64,000 nt of DNA from Psychromonas sp. SP041 (GCF_000470315.2 NZ_CBRF02000021.1:1-64000), one strand, 5' to 3'. Shown: positions 20,332 to 29,534, counted from the stretch's first letter. Notes: generated by a model not told the origin, from the sequence alone. A program made the numbers and translations.

Positions 20332-20775
20332 ATGGATAGATTTGACGAAAGAATATTGCAAGAGCTGAAATTAAATGGACGTTTATCGAATGTTGAATTA
20401 GCAACTCGTATTGGGTTATCACCTTCTGCAACCTTAAGGCGAGTACAAGAGTTAGAGCACAATAAAACCATTGTCGGTTATAGAGCGCTATTAAACCCAG
20501 TAAAGCAGGGCATTGAGTTTATTGCGTATGTTGAAATTGGTTTATCTGATCACAGTAATGCCGCGCAAAAACACTTTGAGTTATCCATTGAAGGAGCGAA
20601 AGAAGTCGTCGAATGTCATAATATCACTGGTGCTAAAGAATACTTGTTGAGAGTAGAGACCACTAGCTTATCCGCCTATAAACAGTTTCATTCAGAGGTG
20701 TTAGGTTCTATTAAACAAGTGCAGTCTATATCTACATCGGTTGTGATGGATAGCCCCAAGGATTTAAGAGCTTGA
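20332..20775 (+). CDS. Lrp/AsnC family transcriptional regulator
   Basis: A 147-residue regulator. Residues about 1-60 are the winged helix-turn-helix (FDERILQELKLNGRLSNVELATRIGLSPSATLRRVQELE); the rest is a RAM ligand-binding domain with HNITGAKEYLLRVE. Lrp/AsnC proteins sense amino acids. Its position, divergent from the LysE exporter, suggests that it controls that gene and itself. ATG at 20332 is preferred over a TTG two codons upstream; the ribosome site is weak either way. Confidence 0.92.
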   Translation: MDRFDERILQELKLNGRLSNVELATRIGLSPSATLRRVQELEHNKTIVGYRALLNPVKQGIEFIAYVEIGLSDHSNAAQKHFELSIEGAKEVVECHNITGAKEYLLRVETTSLSAYKQFHSEVLGSIKQVQSISTSVVMDSPKDLRA

Positions 20776-20846
20776 TTTCTATTTATTCAACATTGAGGGT
20801 TAAAAAATAGCTTATGTATTTAGTAAGCTAATTATTTCTGCTTTAA

Positions 20847-21083
20847 TTAGTCTTCTGCTAAAGCATTAAATACTTGTTCTTTGGCGTCATACCAAGCTTT
20901 AGTTGCTTCTGGATCTTTCATTAATGCTTGAATTTTTTGCATCGCTTCAAGATGTCCTTCATCTTGCTGCATAAACATTTCCATTGCATGTAATTTACTT
21001 TGTTCTACTAATTCCTCAAATGTTTTAGCTTGGAAAGATTGCTCACAAGCTCCCCCTAATTGTTTGCATGACATTGTTTTCAT
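20847..21083 (-). CDS. DUF1059 family small protein
   Basis: A 78-residue protein starting MKTMSCKQLGGACEQSF and containing the ELVEQSKLHAMEMF motif typical of DUF1059. A conserved cysteine pair (residues 6 and 13) might bind a metal or be redox active, but no function is established. The C-terminal part is an acidic, helical extension. AAGGGA lies about 6 bp before the ATG. It stands alone; the neighbours give no hint of role. Confidence 0.8.
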   Translation of the reverse strand: MKTMSCKQLGGACEQSFQAKTFEELVEQSKLHAMEMFMQQDEGHLEAMQKIQALMKDPEATKAWYDAKEQVFNALAED

Positions 21084-21547
21084 TATGATCCCTTATACGA
21101 TAATGGTCGCTAACCTTTAGTGGTTTCTATTTATTGATATAAAACTAATATTGATAAATAGCTGATTGATTCTACTGGCTAAAACAATTCATTTTTTCAG
21201 TATAAACTTCATAAATAGAATAACTATTCATATTAATTTATACCTGAGATTGAATTGTTTTTTGCATGAAATTTAGAGCGTATGATTAATATAATCAGTA
21301 TAGCTCAATGTGAGTATTTTCTGTGTGATTAAATATTATACTATAACCGACCGCTCTACAAAAACTATCATTGGCGCAGCTTCTTTTTTGTGCCTAATAT
21401 GATTGGGTATTAGTTCACATATAATACAAAAGAACACTATTATTTCCCTATGTAAATCACAGAAGATAAAGAGGCATGGTTGATCGTATATCAAACCCAC
21501 TTTATTTGTATTACTATTAATTCAATATAATAAAGATAAGGGTCCTT
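21084..21547. other. Spacer upstream of the GntR gene
   Basis: A 464 bp AT-rich region between a leftward DUF1059 gene and the rightward GntR gene. It holds the GntR-type operator candidate at 21506-21516 and an AATACAA half-site at 21423-21429. No gene is visible. Confidence 0.5.
21506..21516. promoter_or_regulatory. Putative FadR/GntR-type operator at the regulator's own promoter
   Basis: TTGTATTACTA fits the FadR-subfamily consensus TNGTNNNACNA and lies 32 bp upstream of the regulator ATG. The same core recurs at 22431, 25446 and 27632. Confidence 0.5.
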
Positions 21548-22261
21548 ATGCAGAATGCATTTGTAGAAATAGCTGGAGTAAAACGTAGCTTACATGTGCA
21601 AGTTGCACGTGAAATTGCTCGTAAAATACTTTCAGGAGAAGTTGCTCAAAATGAGATAATTCCTGGTGAAATGACACTGTGTGAGCAATTTAAAGTCAGC
21701 AGAACCTCATTAAGAGAAGCGATTAAATTGCTCACATCAAAAGGGTTGTTAGAGTCAAAACCAAAGGTTGGAACACGTGTTACTGACCGAGAAAATTGGA
21801 ATTTTTTAGATTCTCAATTATTAGATTGGTTAATTGATATTGGAGATAACAATGCTGTTTATCGAGACTTCCTCTCTTTACGTAATGCATTAGAGCCAGA
21901 AGCCGCTGCACTTGCTGCAGAAAATGCTACCGCGCAACAACGTATTTTGTTGTCCGCTACTTTTCAGCGAATGGATGATATCTCTAAGGATTTTGAGCTT
22001 GAAAGCTGGACTGAAGCTGATATGGAATTTCACCGTTTGATTTTTTTATCTACCGGTAACAGTTTTTATTTACCTTTTGCTAATGTCTTGTGCACGATGT
22101 TTAAAAGCTTTATTACACATTCATCGGTTAGAGGCAGTACTTGTATTAATGAACATAGAGCGATTTACTCTGCGATTATGGCAGGTGATTCATCGAAAGC
22201 ACGACAAGCAAATATTGACTTGTTAAGTAAGAGTAAGCGCCGTTTACCAGGTAGTAGTTAA
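21548..22261 (+). CDS. FadR-subfamily GntR regulator (FCD domain)
   Basis: A 237-residue regulator. Residues about 15-78 form the GntR winged helix (ARKILSGEV, PGEMTLCEQFKVSRTSLREAIKLLTSKGLLESKPKVGTRV in two parts), and about 95-225 an FCD ligand domain with RNALEPEAAALAAENA, DMEFHRLIF and EHRAIYSAI, which supplies the metal-binding Asp and His residues. FCD-type regulators usually sense small organic acids or sugar acids. AAGGG precedes the ATG. Its position beside porin, symporter and alginate lyase genes suggests control of that region, supported by recurring TTGTATTAC motifs. The ligand is not shown. Confidence 0.93.
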   Translation: MQNAFVEIAGVKRSLHVQVAREIARKILSGEVAQNEIIPGEMTLCEQFKVSRTSLREAIKLLTSKGLLESKPKVGTRVTDRENWNFLDSQLLDWLIDIGDNNAVYRDFLSLRNALEPEAAALAAENATAQQRILLSATFQRMDDISKDFELESWTEADMEFHRLIFLSTGNSFYLPFANVLCTMFKSFITHSSVRGSTCINEHRAIYSAIMAGDSSKARQANIDLLSKSKRRLPGSS

Positions 22262-22690
22262 TAATAATGAATGACTACTAAGCTACGTTAAATGGTTAGA
22301 AAATAGTGGTATTAATGATGAATAAACGTGCTCAAGCCATTAGGCTTTAATCTTATATTTATATTCAAACTAACAGTCAATTTCTAATATTTTTTATCTT
22401 TTTATATATGAAAAGTACTGCTAGTGTTTATTGTATTACAAAATTGCTAAACCTATTATATTGTTGCGCTTAACCTTAACTTAAATAATGTTTATGTGTC
22501 TCTTTTAGCGCTGCATAAGTAAGCTGTGAATAAGGTTAGTGTACTATCAGATCTTAGAAAACTAAGCGCTTGTTATTGAGCCTGTTAGATTCAGTTGATC
22601 ACTCTCCACACTAAAGTAATATGCTCGCCATCCTCTAATAATCGAGCATGGCTTTTTGCATTAAATGGCTATATTTTTAAAGGATTATTT
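22262..22690. other. Spacer between the GntR and CBS/DUF294 genes
   Basis: A 429 bp non-coding region. It contains the perfect 11-bp palindrome TTGTATTACAA at 22431-22441. An open frame from a TTG at 22595 runs into the next gene, but it has no ribosome site and adds no conserved sequence. Confidence 0.5.
22431..22441. promoter_or_regulatory. Putative FadR/GntR-type operator
   Basis: A perfect palindrome TTGTATTACAA, identical to the site at the symporter promoter read on the other strand. It lies 250 bp upstream of the CBS/DUF294 gene. Confidence 0.45.
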
Positions 22691-24553
22691 ATGCCTCAAA
22701 CATTAATTCCCAATATTCACGACTTCCTATCTAAAATCGATCCTTTTGATAAGTTACCTAAAGATCTACAACGCAAAATAGCCTGCTGCATTAAAATTTC
22801 TTATTTAGCGAAAGGTGAGCAAGTTCATTTTGGTGGAGAGCATGAATTACGTTATTTATATGTGATTCGCACTGGTTCGATGGAACAACGTAAACATAAC
22901 GGTATGTTACGTGCGAAATTAGGCGCAGAAGATTTATTCGGCTTTACTTTCCTTGACGAGCATAAAGAATCCCAAGAAGACTACAGCGCAATTGCCATAG
23001 AAAACACCTTATTATATTTAGTTCCTCATTCAGACCTTTTGAATCTATTAGATGAATACCCAGACTTTGCTGAGCATTTTGCTAGTAATGTACAAGTACG
23101 TTTGCATTCTGCTTTAGATGTTGTGTGGTCAGACAGTGAAAAAGGGGTGTTTGTTAAAAAAGTCTCTGAAGTATCAAGTGATAAAATTGTTGTTGTTGAT
23201 TCTAGTACACCAATAAGAAAAGTAGCTGAAGAGATAATGGCAGTTTGTTCTCCGACTGCTGTGATTACAGAAAATGGTAAAATCATTGGTTTAGTTACTG
23301 ACCGAGATATGACTAAACGTGTGATCGTCGCTGGGCTGGATTATAACCGACCAGTTAAAGAAATAATGACGCCTAATCCATTAACTGTTGGACCTAATGA
23401 CTTAGTATTAAAAGCATCATCTATTATGATGCAAAATAACGTGCGTAGTTTACCCGTTGTTGAAGGTAATAATGTTTTAGGTGTTTTAACAACAACACAT
23501 TTGGTGCGTAACAATAGAATCCAAGCGGTCTTTTTAATTGAAAAAATTAAATACGCAAATACCGTTGCCGATCTCACTAAGTTAACCCCAGAGCGTCAAG
23601 CGATATTTGAAGCATTAGTAGAAGGGAAAGTGAGTGGTGACATTATTGGCCATGTAATGACCATGATAATGGATGCGTATAATCGTAAATTATTACAAAT
23701 GGCTGAAGGGCACTTTGGTAAACCGCCTTGTGAGTTTGCTTGGATTGTAGCGGGATCTCATGCTCGAAATGAAGTGCATATGTTATCGGACCAAGATAAT
23801 GCAATTATTTTAGCGGATACAGCCACTGCAGCAGATCGTATTTACTTCCAAGGGTTAGCAATGTGGGTGTGTAATTCATTAGATGCTTGTGCTTATCCAT
23901 TATGTAGCGGTAAATTCATGGCTGTTAACCCTAAATGGTGTATGCCTTTAAAAGTGTGGAAAGCCTCTTACAGTAAATGGGTAGCAAATCCAGAGTATGA
24001 AAGTTTATTAAATGTAACGGTGTTTTTAGAAACACGTTGGTTATACGGTAATGAAAGCTTCAACAAAGAACTTCAAGCTCATCTATTTTCCAGTATTAAA
24101 GATTCACATGTGTTTTTATCTTCTATGGTACGAGATTCTGTGTCGGTCAATCCTCCATTAGGTATTTTTAACTCCCTTGTATTGGAAAAAAGTGGTGAGA
24201 ATTCTAAAACACTGAATATTAAAAAGTTTGCTATTAATTTGTTAGTCGATTTAGCACGTATTTACGGTTTATCATCAGGTTCTGAAAAAGCTGAAACGAT
24301 GGCGCGTTTCAATCATGCTCATGAAAATAATTTATTAAGTGAAGAGATGTTGAAAAATGTACAAGGGTCATTCCAGTTCCTAACACAAGTACGCTTATCT
24401 CATCAGTTAAGTGCATTAAAAGAAGGGAAAGTGCCTGATAATAATATTATCCCAGATACTTTTGGTAGCTTTGAAAGAAAACATTTAAAAGACGCATTTA
24501 GAATTATTGCTGATCTACAGGAATATACAAAATTGAAGTTTGATCGTCAGTAA
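22691..24553 (+). CDS. cNMP-binding/CBS/DUF294 nucleotidyltransferase-like protein
   Basis: A 620-residue cytoplasmic protein. In order it has a cyclic-nucleotide-binding-like domain (about 15-135), two CBS domains (about 155-275, with VITENGKIIGLVTDRDMTKRV and SLPVVEGNNVLGVLTTTHLVR), and a DUF294 nucleotidyltransferase-like domain with AGSHARNEVHMLSDQDNAI near residue 354-372, like the GSxAR...DxD motif of GlnD/GlnE-type enzymes. A helical C-terminal domain follows. AAAGGA lies 7 bp before ATG 22691. It forms a pair with the DnaQ-like exonuclease, a frequent pair near sodium:solute symporters in marine bacteria. The substrate is unknown. Confidence 0.9.
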   Translation: MPQTLIPNIHDFLSKIDPFDKLPKDLQRKIACCIKISYLAKGEQVHFGGEHELRYLYVIRTGSMEQRKHNGMLRAKLGAEDLFGFTFLDEHKESQEDYSAIAIENTLLYLVPHSDLLNLLDEYPDFAEHFASNVQVRLHSALDVVWSDSEKGVFVKKVSEVSSDKIVVVDSSTPIRKVAEEIMAVCSPTAVITENGKIIGLVTDRDMTKRVIVAGLDYNRPVKEIMTPNPLTVGPNDLVLKASSIMMQNNVRSLPVVEGNNVLGVLTTTHLVRNNRIQAVFLIEKIKYANTVADLTKLTPERQAIFEALVEGKVSGDIIGHVMTMIMDAYNRKLLQMAEGHFGKPPCEFAWIVAGSHARNEVHMLSDQDNAIILADTATAADRIYFQGLAMWVCNSLDACAYPLCSGKFMAVNPKWCMPLKVWKASYSKWVANPEYESLLNVTVFLETRWLYGNESFNKELQAHLFSSIKDSHVFLSSMVRDSVSVNPPLGIFNSLVLEKSGENSKTLNIKKFAINLLVDLARIYGLSSGSEKAETMARFNHAHENNLLSEEMLKNVQGSFQFLTQVRLSHQLSALKEGKVPDNNIIPDTFGSFERKHLKDAFRIIADLQEYTKLKFDRQ

Positions 24554-24582
24554 TCAATTACTTTGAGCGAAAGAGAGAATTT

Positions 24583-25308
24583 ATGCGTGCCATTTTAAAT
24601 CATTTCCATCCATTAAATAAATTAAAGCGTGAACGTGAGCGGTATTTAGCTAGCCATGAAGTACCTGATAATATTAAAGCACTATTATCAGCTCCTTTAC
24701 CAAGCTTAGACGATGATATTTTTTCACTCGATTATCTATCGGTGGATTTTGAAACCTCTGGTTTTGATCCTAAAAACGACTCATTATTAAGTGTGGGCTA
24801 TCTACCTTTAATAAAACAACAGTTATTACTCAGTGAAGCGGTAGAGACACTGATTCAATCAGCTGAAAATATCAAAGCTGAAACAGCTGTTATTAATCAT
24901 ATTGTCCCAGAAATGCTTGAACAAGGTAAACCATGGGCAGAAGTGATGGATACATTTTTAGCCGAGTCGGTGGGCAAAGTACTTATTGTGCACGGCAGTG
25001 TGGTTGAGAAACGTTTTTTAAACCATTACATTGCGAAACAATATAAATTACCTCCACTTCCTTTATTGTGGGCCGATACTTTGCAAATGGAGAAGTCATT
25101 ACATATGTACAAAGATGACTCTGCAACAGATGACTTTCGTTTAGGATCTATTAGAGCACGCCATAATCTACCTGAATACTCTGCTCACGGTGCTTTGGTT
25201 GACTCTTTAGCGGCAGGCGAGCTTTATTTAGCGTTACTCAAAATTCATTTTGAAGGAACAGATTCAAGCGTACGCCACATGAAGTTTGATTATACAAGAG
25301 CACTATAA
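24583..25308 (+). CDS. DnaQ-like 3'-5' exonuclease
   Basis: A 241-residue DEDDh-type exonuclease. Exo I is seen as DFETSGFD (Asp55, Glu57). A second acidic motif and NHIVPEML follow, and Exo III as YSAHGALVDSLAAGELYL, with His and Asp. It resembles DNA polymerase III epsilon-type proteins, but here it is paired with a CBS/DUF294 protein 29 bp upstream rather than with replication genes. The pair might process a nucleotide or RNA signal linked to transport; that is a guess. A clear terminator follows. Confidence 0.9.
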   Translation: MRAILNHFHPLNKLKRERERYLASHEVPDNIKALLSAPLPSLDDDIFSLDYLSVDFETSGFDPKNDSLLSVGYLPLIKQQLLLSEAVETLIQSAENIKAETAVINHIVPEMLEQGKPWAEVMDTFLAESVGKVLIVHGSVVEKRFLNHYIAKQYKLPPLPLLWADTLQMEKSLHMYKDDSATDDFRLGSIRARHNLPEYSAHGALVDSLAAGELYLALLKIHFEGTDSSVRHMKFDYTRAL

Positions 25309-25342
25309 ACACAATGCTTATGATAGCTTGATTATTTTTCCT

Positions 25343-25391
25343 AAAAAGCCCCTCAATAGTTAAATTACTAATTATTGAGGGGCTTTTTGAC
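25343..25391 (+). terminator. Terminator of the DUF294-exonuclease operon
   Basis: AAAAAGCCCCTCAATA, a loop, then TATTGAGGGGCTTTTT: a strong 10-bp GC-rich stem with a T-tract. Confidence 0.92.
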
Positions 25392-25700
25392 TTCCGCACA
25401 TATAACTTTGTATCTAAATTTAGCAGTTACAATCAGTGATCTTATAAGTAATACAAATAAAAAATTTAGTATAAAAGCTAAGTGTTTAACGAATATTTAT
25501 AATATATATTTTATCTTATAATTCACATTAAATTGTTATCTTTAAATTCAGTTTGTAAGTTATATTTATTTGACTTTAAAGAGGGAGGAGGAGAGTAGAA
25601 AGTAGGTGTCAGAGGCAGATCGCGAGGTGTTATTATCAGCATTAACAATAAGAAATATTTTATATGGGTCGTTTTACTAAATACATTTTAATGTGGATTA

Positions 25701-25828
25701 TATACCCATTACCAATCAAGATGCATTATTCAGTCGTTAGCTAGAACACCAATACAAGACGTAACATGATGACAATAGCGAGCCCTTATCGAACGTTACA
25801 TGACCTGCAAGGCAACTACCTTGGTCGT
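25701..25828 (+). repeat. Family-3 repeat, left copy
   Basis: About 128 bp starting TATACCCATTACCAATCAAG and containing CAATACAAGACGTAACATGA and CCTTATCGAACGTTACA. A diverged copy in the opposite direction lies at 30388-30551. It is non-coding. Confidence 0.75.
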
Positions 25829-25987
25829 TTACCAATGGAATTAAATAAGTGATCAGAAATTGCGCAGTAAAAATTAACACTAATAAGGCGTGAGTTGTAG
25901 AAGGTAGTTGTTCTCACTTCAAAACTCAGAGCGCAGTTAGGGGGATTTAACCAGCAAGAATGATCATCTTATTAATTCTTTTCGTAT
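25829..25987 (+). repeat. MITE-like repeat, copy B
   Basis: A near-identical copy of the element at 15948-16108, same direction, 159 bp. The right terminal repeat is slightly degraded (TTCGTATTA instead of TTGGTATTA). Confidence 0.85.
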
Positions 25988-26003
25988 TAATAAAGCCTCG
26001 ATT

Positions 26004-26089
26004 TAACCCGTTAGATCTTTACCTTTATACTTAGAATCTGTTTACCTTACTACTTGCTGATTTTTTACATCTTGAATGGTAACGGGTAT
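26004..26089 (+). repeat. CCCGTTA-bordered repeat, copy 1
   Basis: About 86 bp bounded by AACCCGTTAGATC and ATGGTAACGGGTAT, so the ends are inverted repeats. Relatives lie at 30288-30370, 35991-36074 and 52600-52753. Confidence 0.65.
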
Positions 26090-26094
26090 AGATA

Positions 26095-26129
26095 CAAAAA
26101 AAGCCACTTAGTTTCCTAAGCGGCTTTTA
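26095..26129 (-). terminator. Terminator of the KdgM-type porin gene
   Basis: On the minus strand AAAAGCCGCTTAGG, a short loop, and CTAAGTGGCTTTTTTT: a stable stem with a T-tract, just past the porin stop codon. Confidence 0.9.
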
Positions 26130-26158
26130 TGATTAGACTCAATTAATCATTTTAAGGT

Positions 26159-26899
26159 TTAGAATTTATATTTAATACCTGCGCGGTAACGTGCTTGTCT
26201 TGAACTTGAGCTTGAGCTTTCATCTACAGTCCAGATCTCTGCAAATGGACGCCAGTCACCAAATTGGTAGCCGACAACGATACCTGCATCATATTCCCAA
26301 TCTTTGTTATTAAATTGTCTTACTTTATCCCATGATTTTATGTAGTTTGCTTCATAACTTAGTTTAAGGTTAGGAAGGGAATCAATTTTATAAGCACCTG
26401 TTAATGTTACTTTAGATTTAGTTGGTCGATTTACTTTATTACCTGTTTCAACATTGGTATCGCCATCAGTTGGATCTGAGTAGTTTGCAAATTCATGACG
26501 GTAACGTAATGCAGTTATTAACCCAAAGTCTGATTTATAAACAACACGAAGTTGAGGTTTGTAGGTGATTTTACGATCAGTGAGCGCAATCGGCATACCT
26601 GGTTTGATTTGCCATTTACCTATTTTGTACGTTAAGCCTAAATCTAATTCTGTTTCTGTAAGTGTTATTTCACTAAGTGTTTTTGTTCTATCCGTACTTT
26701 CAAACTTCATTTCCATGCCAAGGTTGACTTTCAAATTATCAACGCTTTCTATGTTGTAGCCTGTACCTAATTTAACTCGGCTTTTTTCTCTATGATCATT
26801 CGCTCTCCACTCATGACGGAAGTCAATTTGTGCAGCAGAAGCAGCACTTGCTAATACGGTTGTTGCAACAGCAAAAATTAATTTATTTTGTAATTTCAT
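26159..26899 (-). CDS. KdgM-family oligosaccharide porin
   Basis: A 246-residue outer-membrane beta-barrel porin. From ATG 26899 it has a signal peptide (MKLQNKLIFAVATTVLASAA, cleaved near ASAA/QIDF), then the KdgM hallmark IDFRHEWR. Alternating amphipathic strands run to the end, where the last residues YRAGIKYKF fit an outer-membrane C-terminal signature ending in Phe. KdgM/NanC porins pass acidic oligosaccharides such as oligogalacturonate, and relatives in Vibrio pass oligoalginate. An in-frame ATG 51 bp upstream is open but would put 17 polar residues before the signal peptide. It is divergent from the symporter gene, and both probably serve uronate oligomer uptake. Confidence 0.9.
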   Translation of the reverse strand: MKLQNKLIFAVATTVLASAASAAQIDFRHEWRANDHREKSRVKLGTGYNIESVDNLKVNLGMEMKFESTDRTKTLSEITLTETELDLGLTYKIGKWQIKPGMPIALTDRKITYKPQLRVVYKSDFGLITALRYRHEFANYSDPTDGDTNVETGNKVNRPTKSKVTLTGAYKIDSLPNLKLSYEANYIKSWDKVRQFNNKDWEYDAGIVVGYQFGDWRPFAEIWTVDESSSSSSRQARYRAGIKYKF

Positions 26900-27036
26900 T
26901 TTTATCATCCAATTTGATTTTAATTTTATATTTTGGTTTTGTTGCTGCATATATTAGGGTGTTGTGTTTACTTTTAAACAATCAATCTTCCCTATGAAAG
27001 CATTAAAACCGAAAGACTTTTTATGCCACACCTGAT

Positions 27037-27060
27037 TTGTATTGGCATTTCATAATACAA
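27037..27060. promoter_or_regulatory. Putative operator upstream of the porin gene
   Basis: The half-sites TTGTATT and AATACAA form an inverted repeat with a 10-bp gap, about 140 bp upstream of the porin start. The half-site is the same as in the GntR-type motif, but the spacing is different. Confidence 0.35.
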
Positions 27061-27603
27061 ATAGAATACATAATTATTGCGGTTTTGTTCTGTGAGTTCG
27101 CTCTAATTTTTTTGTGTCAAAATTTAACAAGTTAATCCTTACATTATTTTATCTTTTATTATCAATGCTTTATGTGTGTCTTGTTGTTTTGTTTAACTAA
27201 ATTATTAGTTCGTATAGAGAGCTAGGTAACATATTTGTTCTTTTTGTGACTTTATTTTTCAGTACTTTGTTGTTTTTCTATTTACTCTGTGGCAAACGCA
27301 TTCAGGTGTGTGTTCTATAAATTTAACATTTCATAAGCCATTACTTTATATAGAGCCTTTCAGTGAGATATGTTATTAACGAAGATCTTAAGTAAGTTGG
27401 TATTAATCTAATCAATAAAAGCATCTTATCTATTGTTTTTATTGATGATAATAGTGTTTATTTACTTCAAATTTTATCTGTTTATTGTTTTGTTTTATCT
27501 AATTTCTATTGATTCTTTGATACTTATCACTTCTTGTTAATGACGTAGCATTAATCAGTTAAATCTGATCTAGATTAAGTTCTTTGTCATCACTATCCAT
27601 TAA

Positions 27604-27621
27604 ATATGATTTCAATCACAT
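27604..27621. promoter_or_regulatory. CRP-like site upstream of the symporter gene
   Basis: ATATGATTTCAATCACAT matches TGTGA-N6-TCACA with one mismatch in the left half (TATGA). It lies about 80 bp upstream of the symporter start, so catabolite control is plausible. Confidence 0.5.
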
Positions 27622-27631
27622 ACTTTTATTA

Positions 27632-27642
27632 TTGTAATACAA
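27632..27642. promoter_or_regulatory. Putative FadR/GntR-type operator of the symporter gene
   Basis: TTGTAATACAA, the exact reverse complement of the palindrome at 22431. It lies 58 bp upstream of the symporter ATG, between the CRP-like site and the ribosome site. Confidence 0.5.
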
Positions 27643-27699
27643 TTAATCCTCTCTCTGAGATATGGTCGTGCCAATCTTAATAACACAAAGGGTCTTGAT

Positions 27700-29499
27700 A
27701 TGGATTTTAATATATTAGTGGTAGGGGTTTATTTCTTATTCCTTATTGCCATCGGTTGGATGTTTAGAACATTCACCACAAATACAAGTGATTACTTTCG
27801 TGGGGGCGGTAACATGCTCTGGTGGATGGTAGGTTCAACTGCCTTCATGACCCAATTTAGTGCGTGGACATTTACTGGTGCTGCTGGTAAAGCTTATAAC
27901 GATGGTTTTACTGTTGCGATTATCTTTATTGCTAACGCATTCGGTTACTTGATGAACTTCTTGTACTTCGCTCCTAAATTCCGCCAACTACGTGTTGTAA
28001 CGGTAATTCAAGCGGTACGCCAACGTTTTGGTAGTAAAAACGAACAAGTATTTACTTGGACGGGTATGCCAAACAGTGTTATCAACGCAGGTATCTGGTT
28101 GAATGGTCTTGCTATCATTGCTTCTGGTATCTTCGGTGTTGATATTGAAACGACTATTTGGGCAACAGGTATTGTTGTACTAATTATGTCGGTAACTGGT
28201 GGCTCATGGGCGGTAATCGCATCTGACTTTATGCAGATGGTTATTATTATGTCTGTAACGATTACTTGTGCGATTGTAGCGCTTAACCAAGGTGGTGGTA
28301 TTTCAAACATCATTGAAGGTTTTGAGCAAACAAGAGAAGTTACTTTCCTTGTTGGTACACAAATTAACTACTTCAGCATCTTCGCTTTATGGTCATTCTT
28401 CATCTTTGTTAAGCAATTCAGTATTACTAATAACATGCTTAACTCTTACCGTTACCTTGCGGCAAAAGATTCAAAAAATGCACGTAAAGCTGCGTTACTA
28501 GCTTGTATCTTAATGACAATTGGTCCAATCATTTGGTTCCTACCAAGTTGGTTCTTAGCATCTACTGGTGTTGATTTAACAGCTATGTACCCTGAAGCTG
28601 GTAAAAAAGCAGCAGATTATGCTTACCTTTACTTCGTAGATGAATACATGCCTGTAGGTATGGTTGGTTTACTTATCTCTGCAATGTTTGCGGCGACTAT
28701 GTCTTCAATGGATTCTGGTCTAAACCGTAACTCAGGTATCTTTGTTAAAAACTTCTACCAAGTTGTTTTACGTCCAAAGGCAACTGAAAAAGAGTTAGTA
28801 ACTTGTTCTAAAATTACGTCAACGGTATTTGGTATTATCATTATTTTAGTGGCGTTATTTATTAACTCATTAAAAGGTCTGAGCTTATTTGATACAATGA
28901 TGTACGTAGGTGCGTTAATCAGCTTCCCTATGACTGTTCCAGCGTTCTGTGGATTCTTTATCCGTAAAACACCGGATTGGGCTGCTTGGGCAACATTGAT
29001 TGTTGGTGCTGGTGTATCTTACTACGTCGGTTTAGTTATCTCTGCCGCAGATATTCAAAACTGGTTCAACTTAGATACAGCGTTAACTGGTCGTGAATGG
29101 AAAGACCTTAAAGTAGGTCTTGGTCTACTAGGTCATATCGTTATTACTGGTGGTTTCTTCTGTAGTACTATGTTGTTCTACAAAAAACTATCACCTGAAC
29201 GTGAAAAAGATGTTGATACTTTCTTCAACAACTTAGCGACTCCTCTACACAACGAGTCTAACGCTCAACAACGTCTTGATAACAAACAACGTAAAATGCT
29301 TGGCCTATTAATTAGCTTCGCTGGTGTTGGTATTATGACAATGTTCTTCTTACCAAACCCATTCATGCAAAGTTTAATCTTTGTATTATGTGGCGGTATT
29401 GTACTAGCTATCGGTTTACTGTTAGTTAATGCGGTTGATAGCAATGTAAGTGATGACGACGACGATGAAGATAAAGATAGATTACCTGAAACAAATTAA
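27700..29499 (+). CDS. Sodium:solute symporter (SSS family)
   Basis: A 599-residue inner-membrane protein with about 14-15 spans in the SSS fold. The first helix is followed by the DYFRGGGNMLWWMVGSTAFM region and MTQFSAWTFTGAAGKAY, typical of the unwound helix and sodium site. A conserved LLISAMFAATMSSMDSGLN is the SSS signature with Na2 serines. The tail is acidic. Related symporters near KdgM porins and alginate lyases in marine bacteria import alginate-derived uronates; the substrate here is inferred from context only. AAAGGG precedes the ATG. A strong terminator follows. Confidence 0.92.
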   Translation: MDFNILVVGVYFLFLIAIGWMFRTFTTNTSDYFRGGGNMLWWMVGSTAFMTQFSAWTFTGAAGKAYNDGFTVAIIFIANAFGYLMNFLYFAPKFRQLRVVTVIQAVRQRFGSKNEQVFTWTGMPNSVINAGIWLNGLAIIASGIFGVDIETTIWATGIVVLIMSVTGGSWAVIASDFMQMVIIMSVTITCAIVALNQGGGISNIIEGFEQTREVTFLVGTQINYFSIFALWSFFIFVKQFSITNNMLNSYRYLAAKDSKNARKAALLACILMTIGPIIWFLPSWFLASTGVDLTAMYPEAGKKAADYAYLYFVDEYMPVGMVGLLISAMFAATMSSMDSGLNRNSGIFVKNFYQVVLRPKATEKELVTCSKITSTVFGIIIILVALFINSLKGLSLFDTMMYVGALISFPMTVPAFCGFFIRKTPDWAAWATLIVGAGVSYYVGLVISAADIQNWFNLDTALTGREWKDLKVGLGLLGHIVITGGFFCSTMLFYKKLSPEREKDVDTFFNNLATPLHNESNAQQRLDNKQRKMLGLLISFAGVGIMTMFFLPNPFMQSLIFVLCGGIVLAIGLLLVNAVDSNVSDDDDDEDKDRLPETN

Positions 29500-29534
29500 T
29501 CTCTCTTTACTCTGATTAACATCAGTTCATAAAA

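Larger units (their letters stand above)
25309..26158. other. Repeat-rich spacer between exonuclease and porin genes
   Basis: 850 bp without a gene. In order: a terminator (25343-25391), an AAGTAATACAA motif (25446-25456), a family-3 repeat (25701-25828), MITE-like copy B (25829-25987), a CCCGTTA-type repeat (26004-26089) and the porin terminator. The same repeat families reappear inverted at 29653-30551. Confidence 0.75.
26900..27699. other. Divergent control region of the porin and symporter genes
   Basis: An 800 bp AT-rich spacer with no gene. It contains the TTGTATT/AATACAA inverted pair (27037-27060) near the porin, and a CRP-like site and GntR-type palindrome close to the symporter. 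Its length leaves room for several regulatory sites. Confidence 0.6.

Noticed and set aside
22595..22690. A TTG-initiated extension of the CBS/DUF294 gene
   Set aside because: There is no ribosome site and the added 32 residues are not part of any domain; ATG 22691 has AAAGGA at good spacing.
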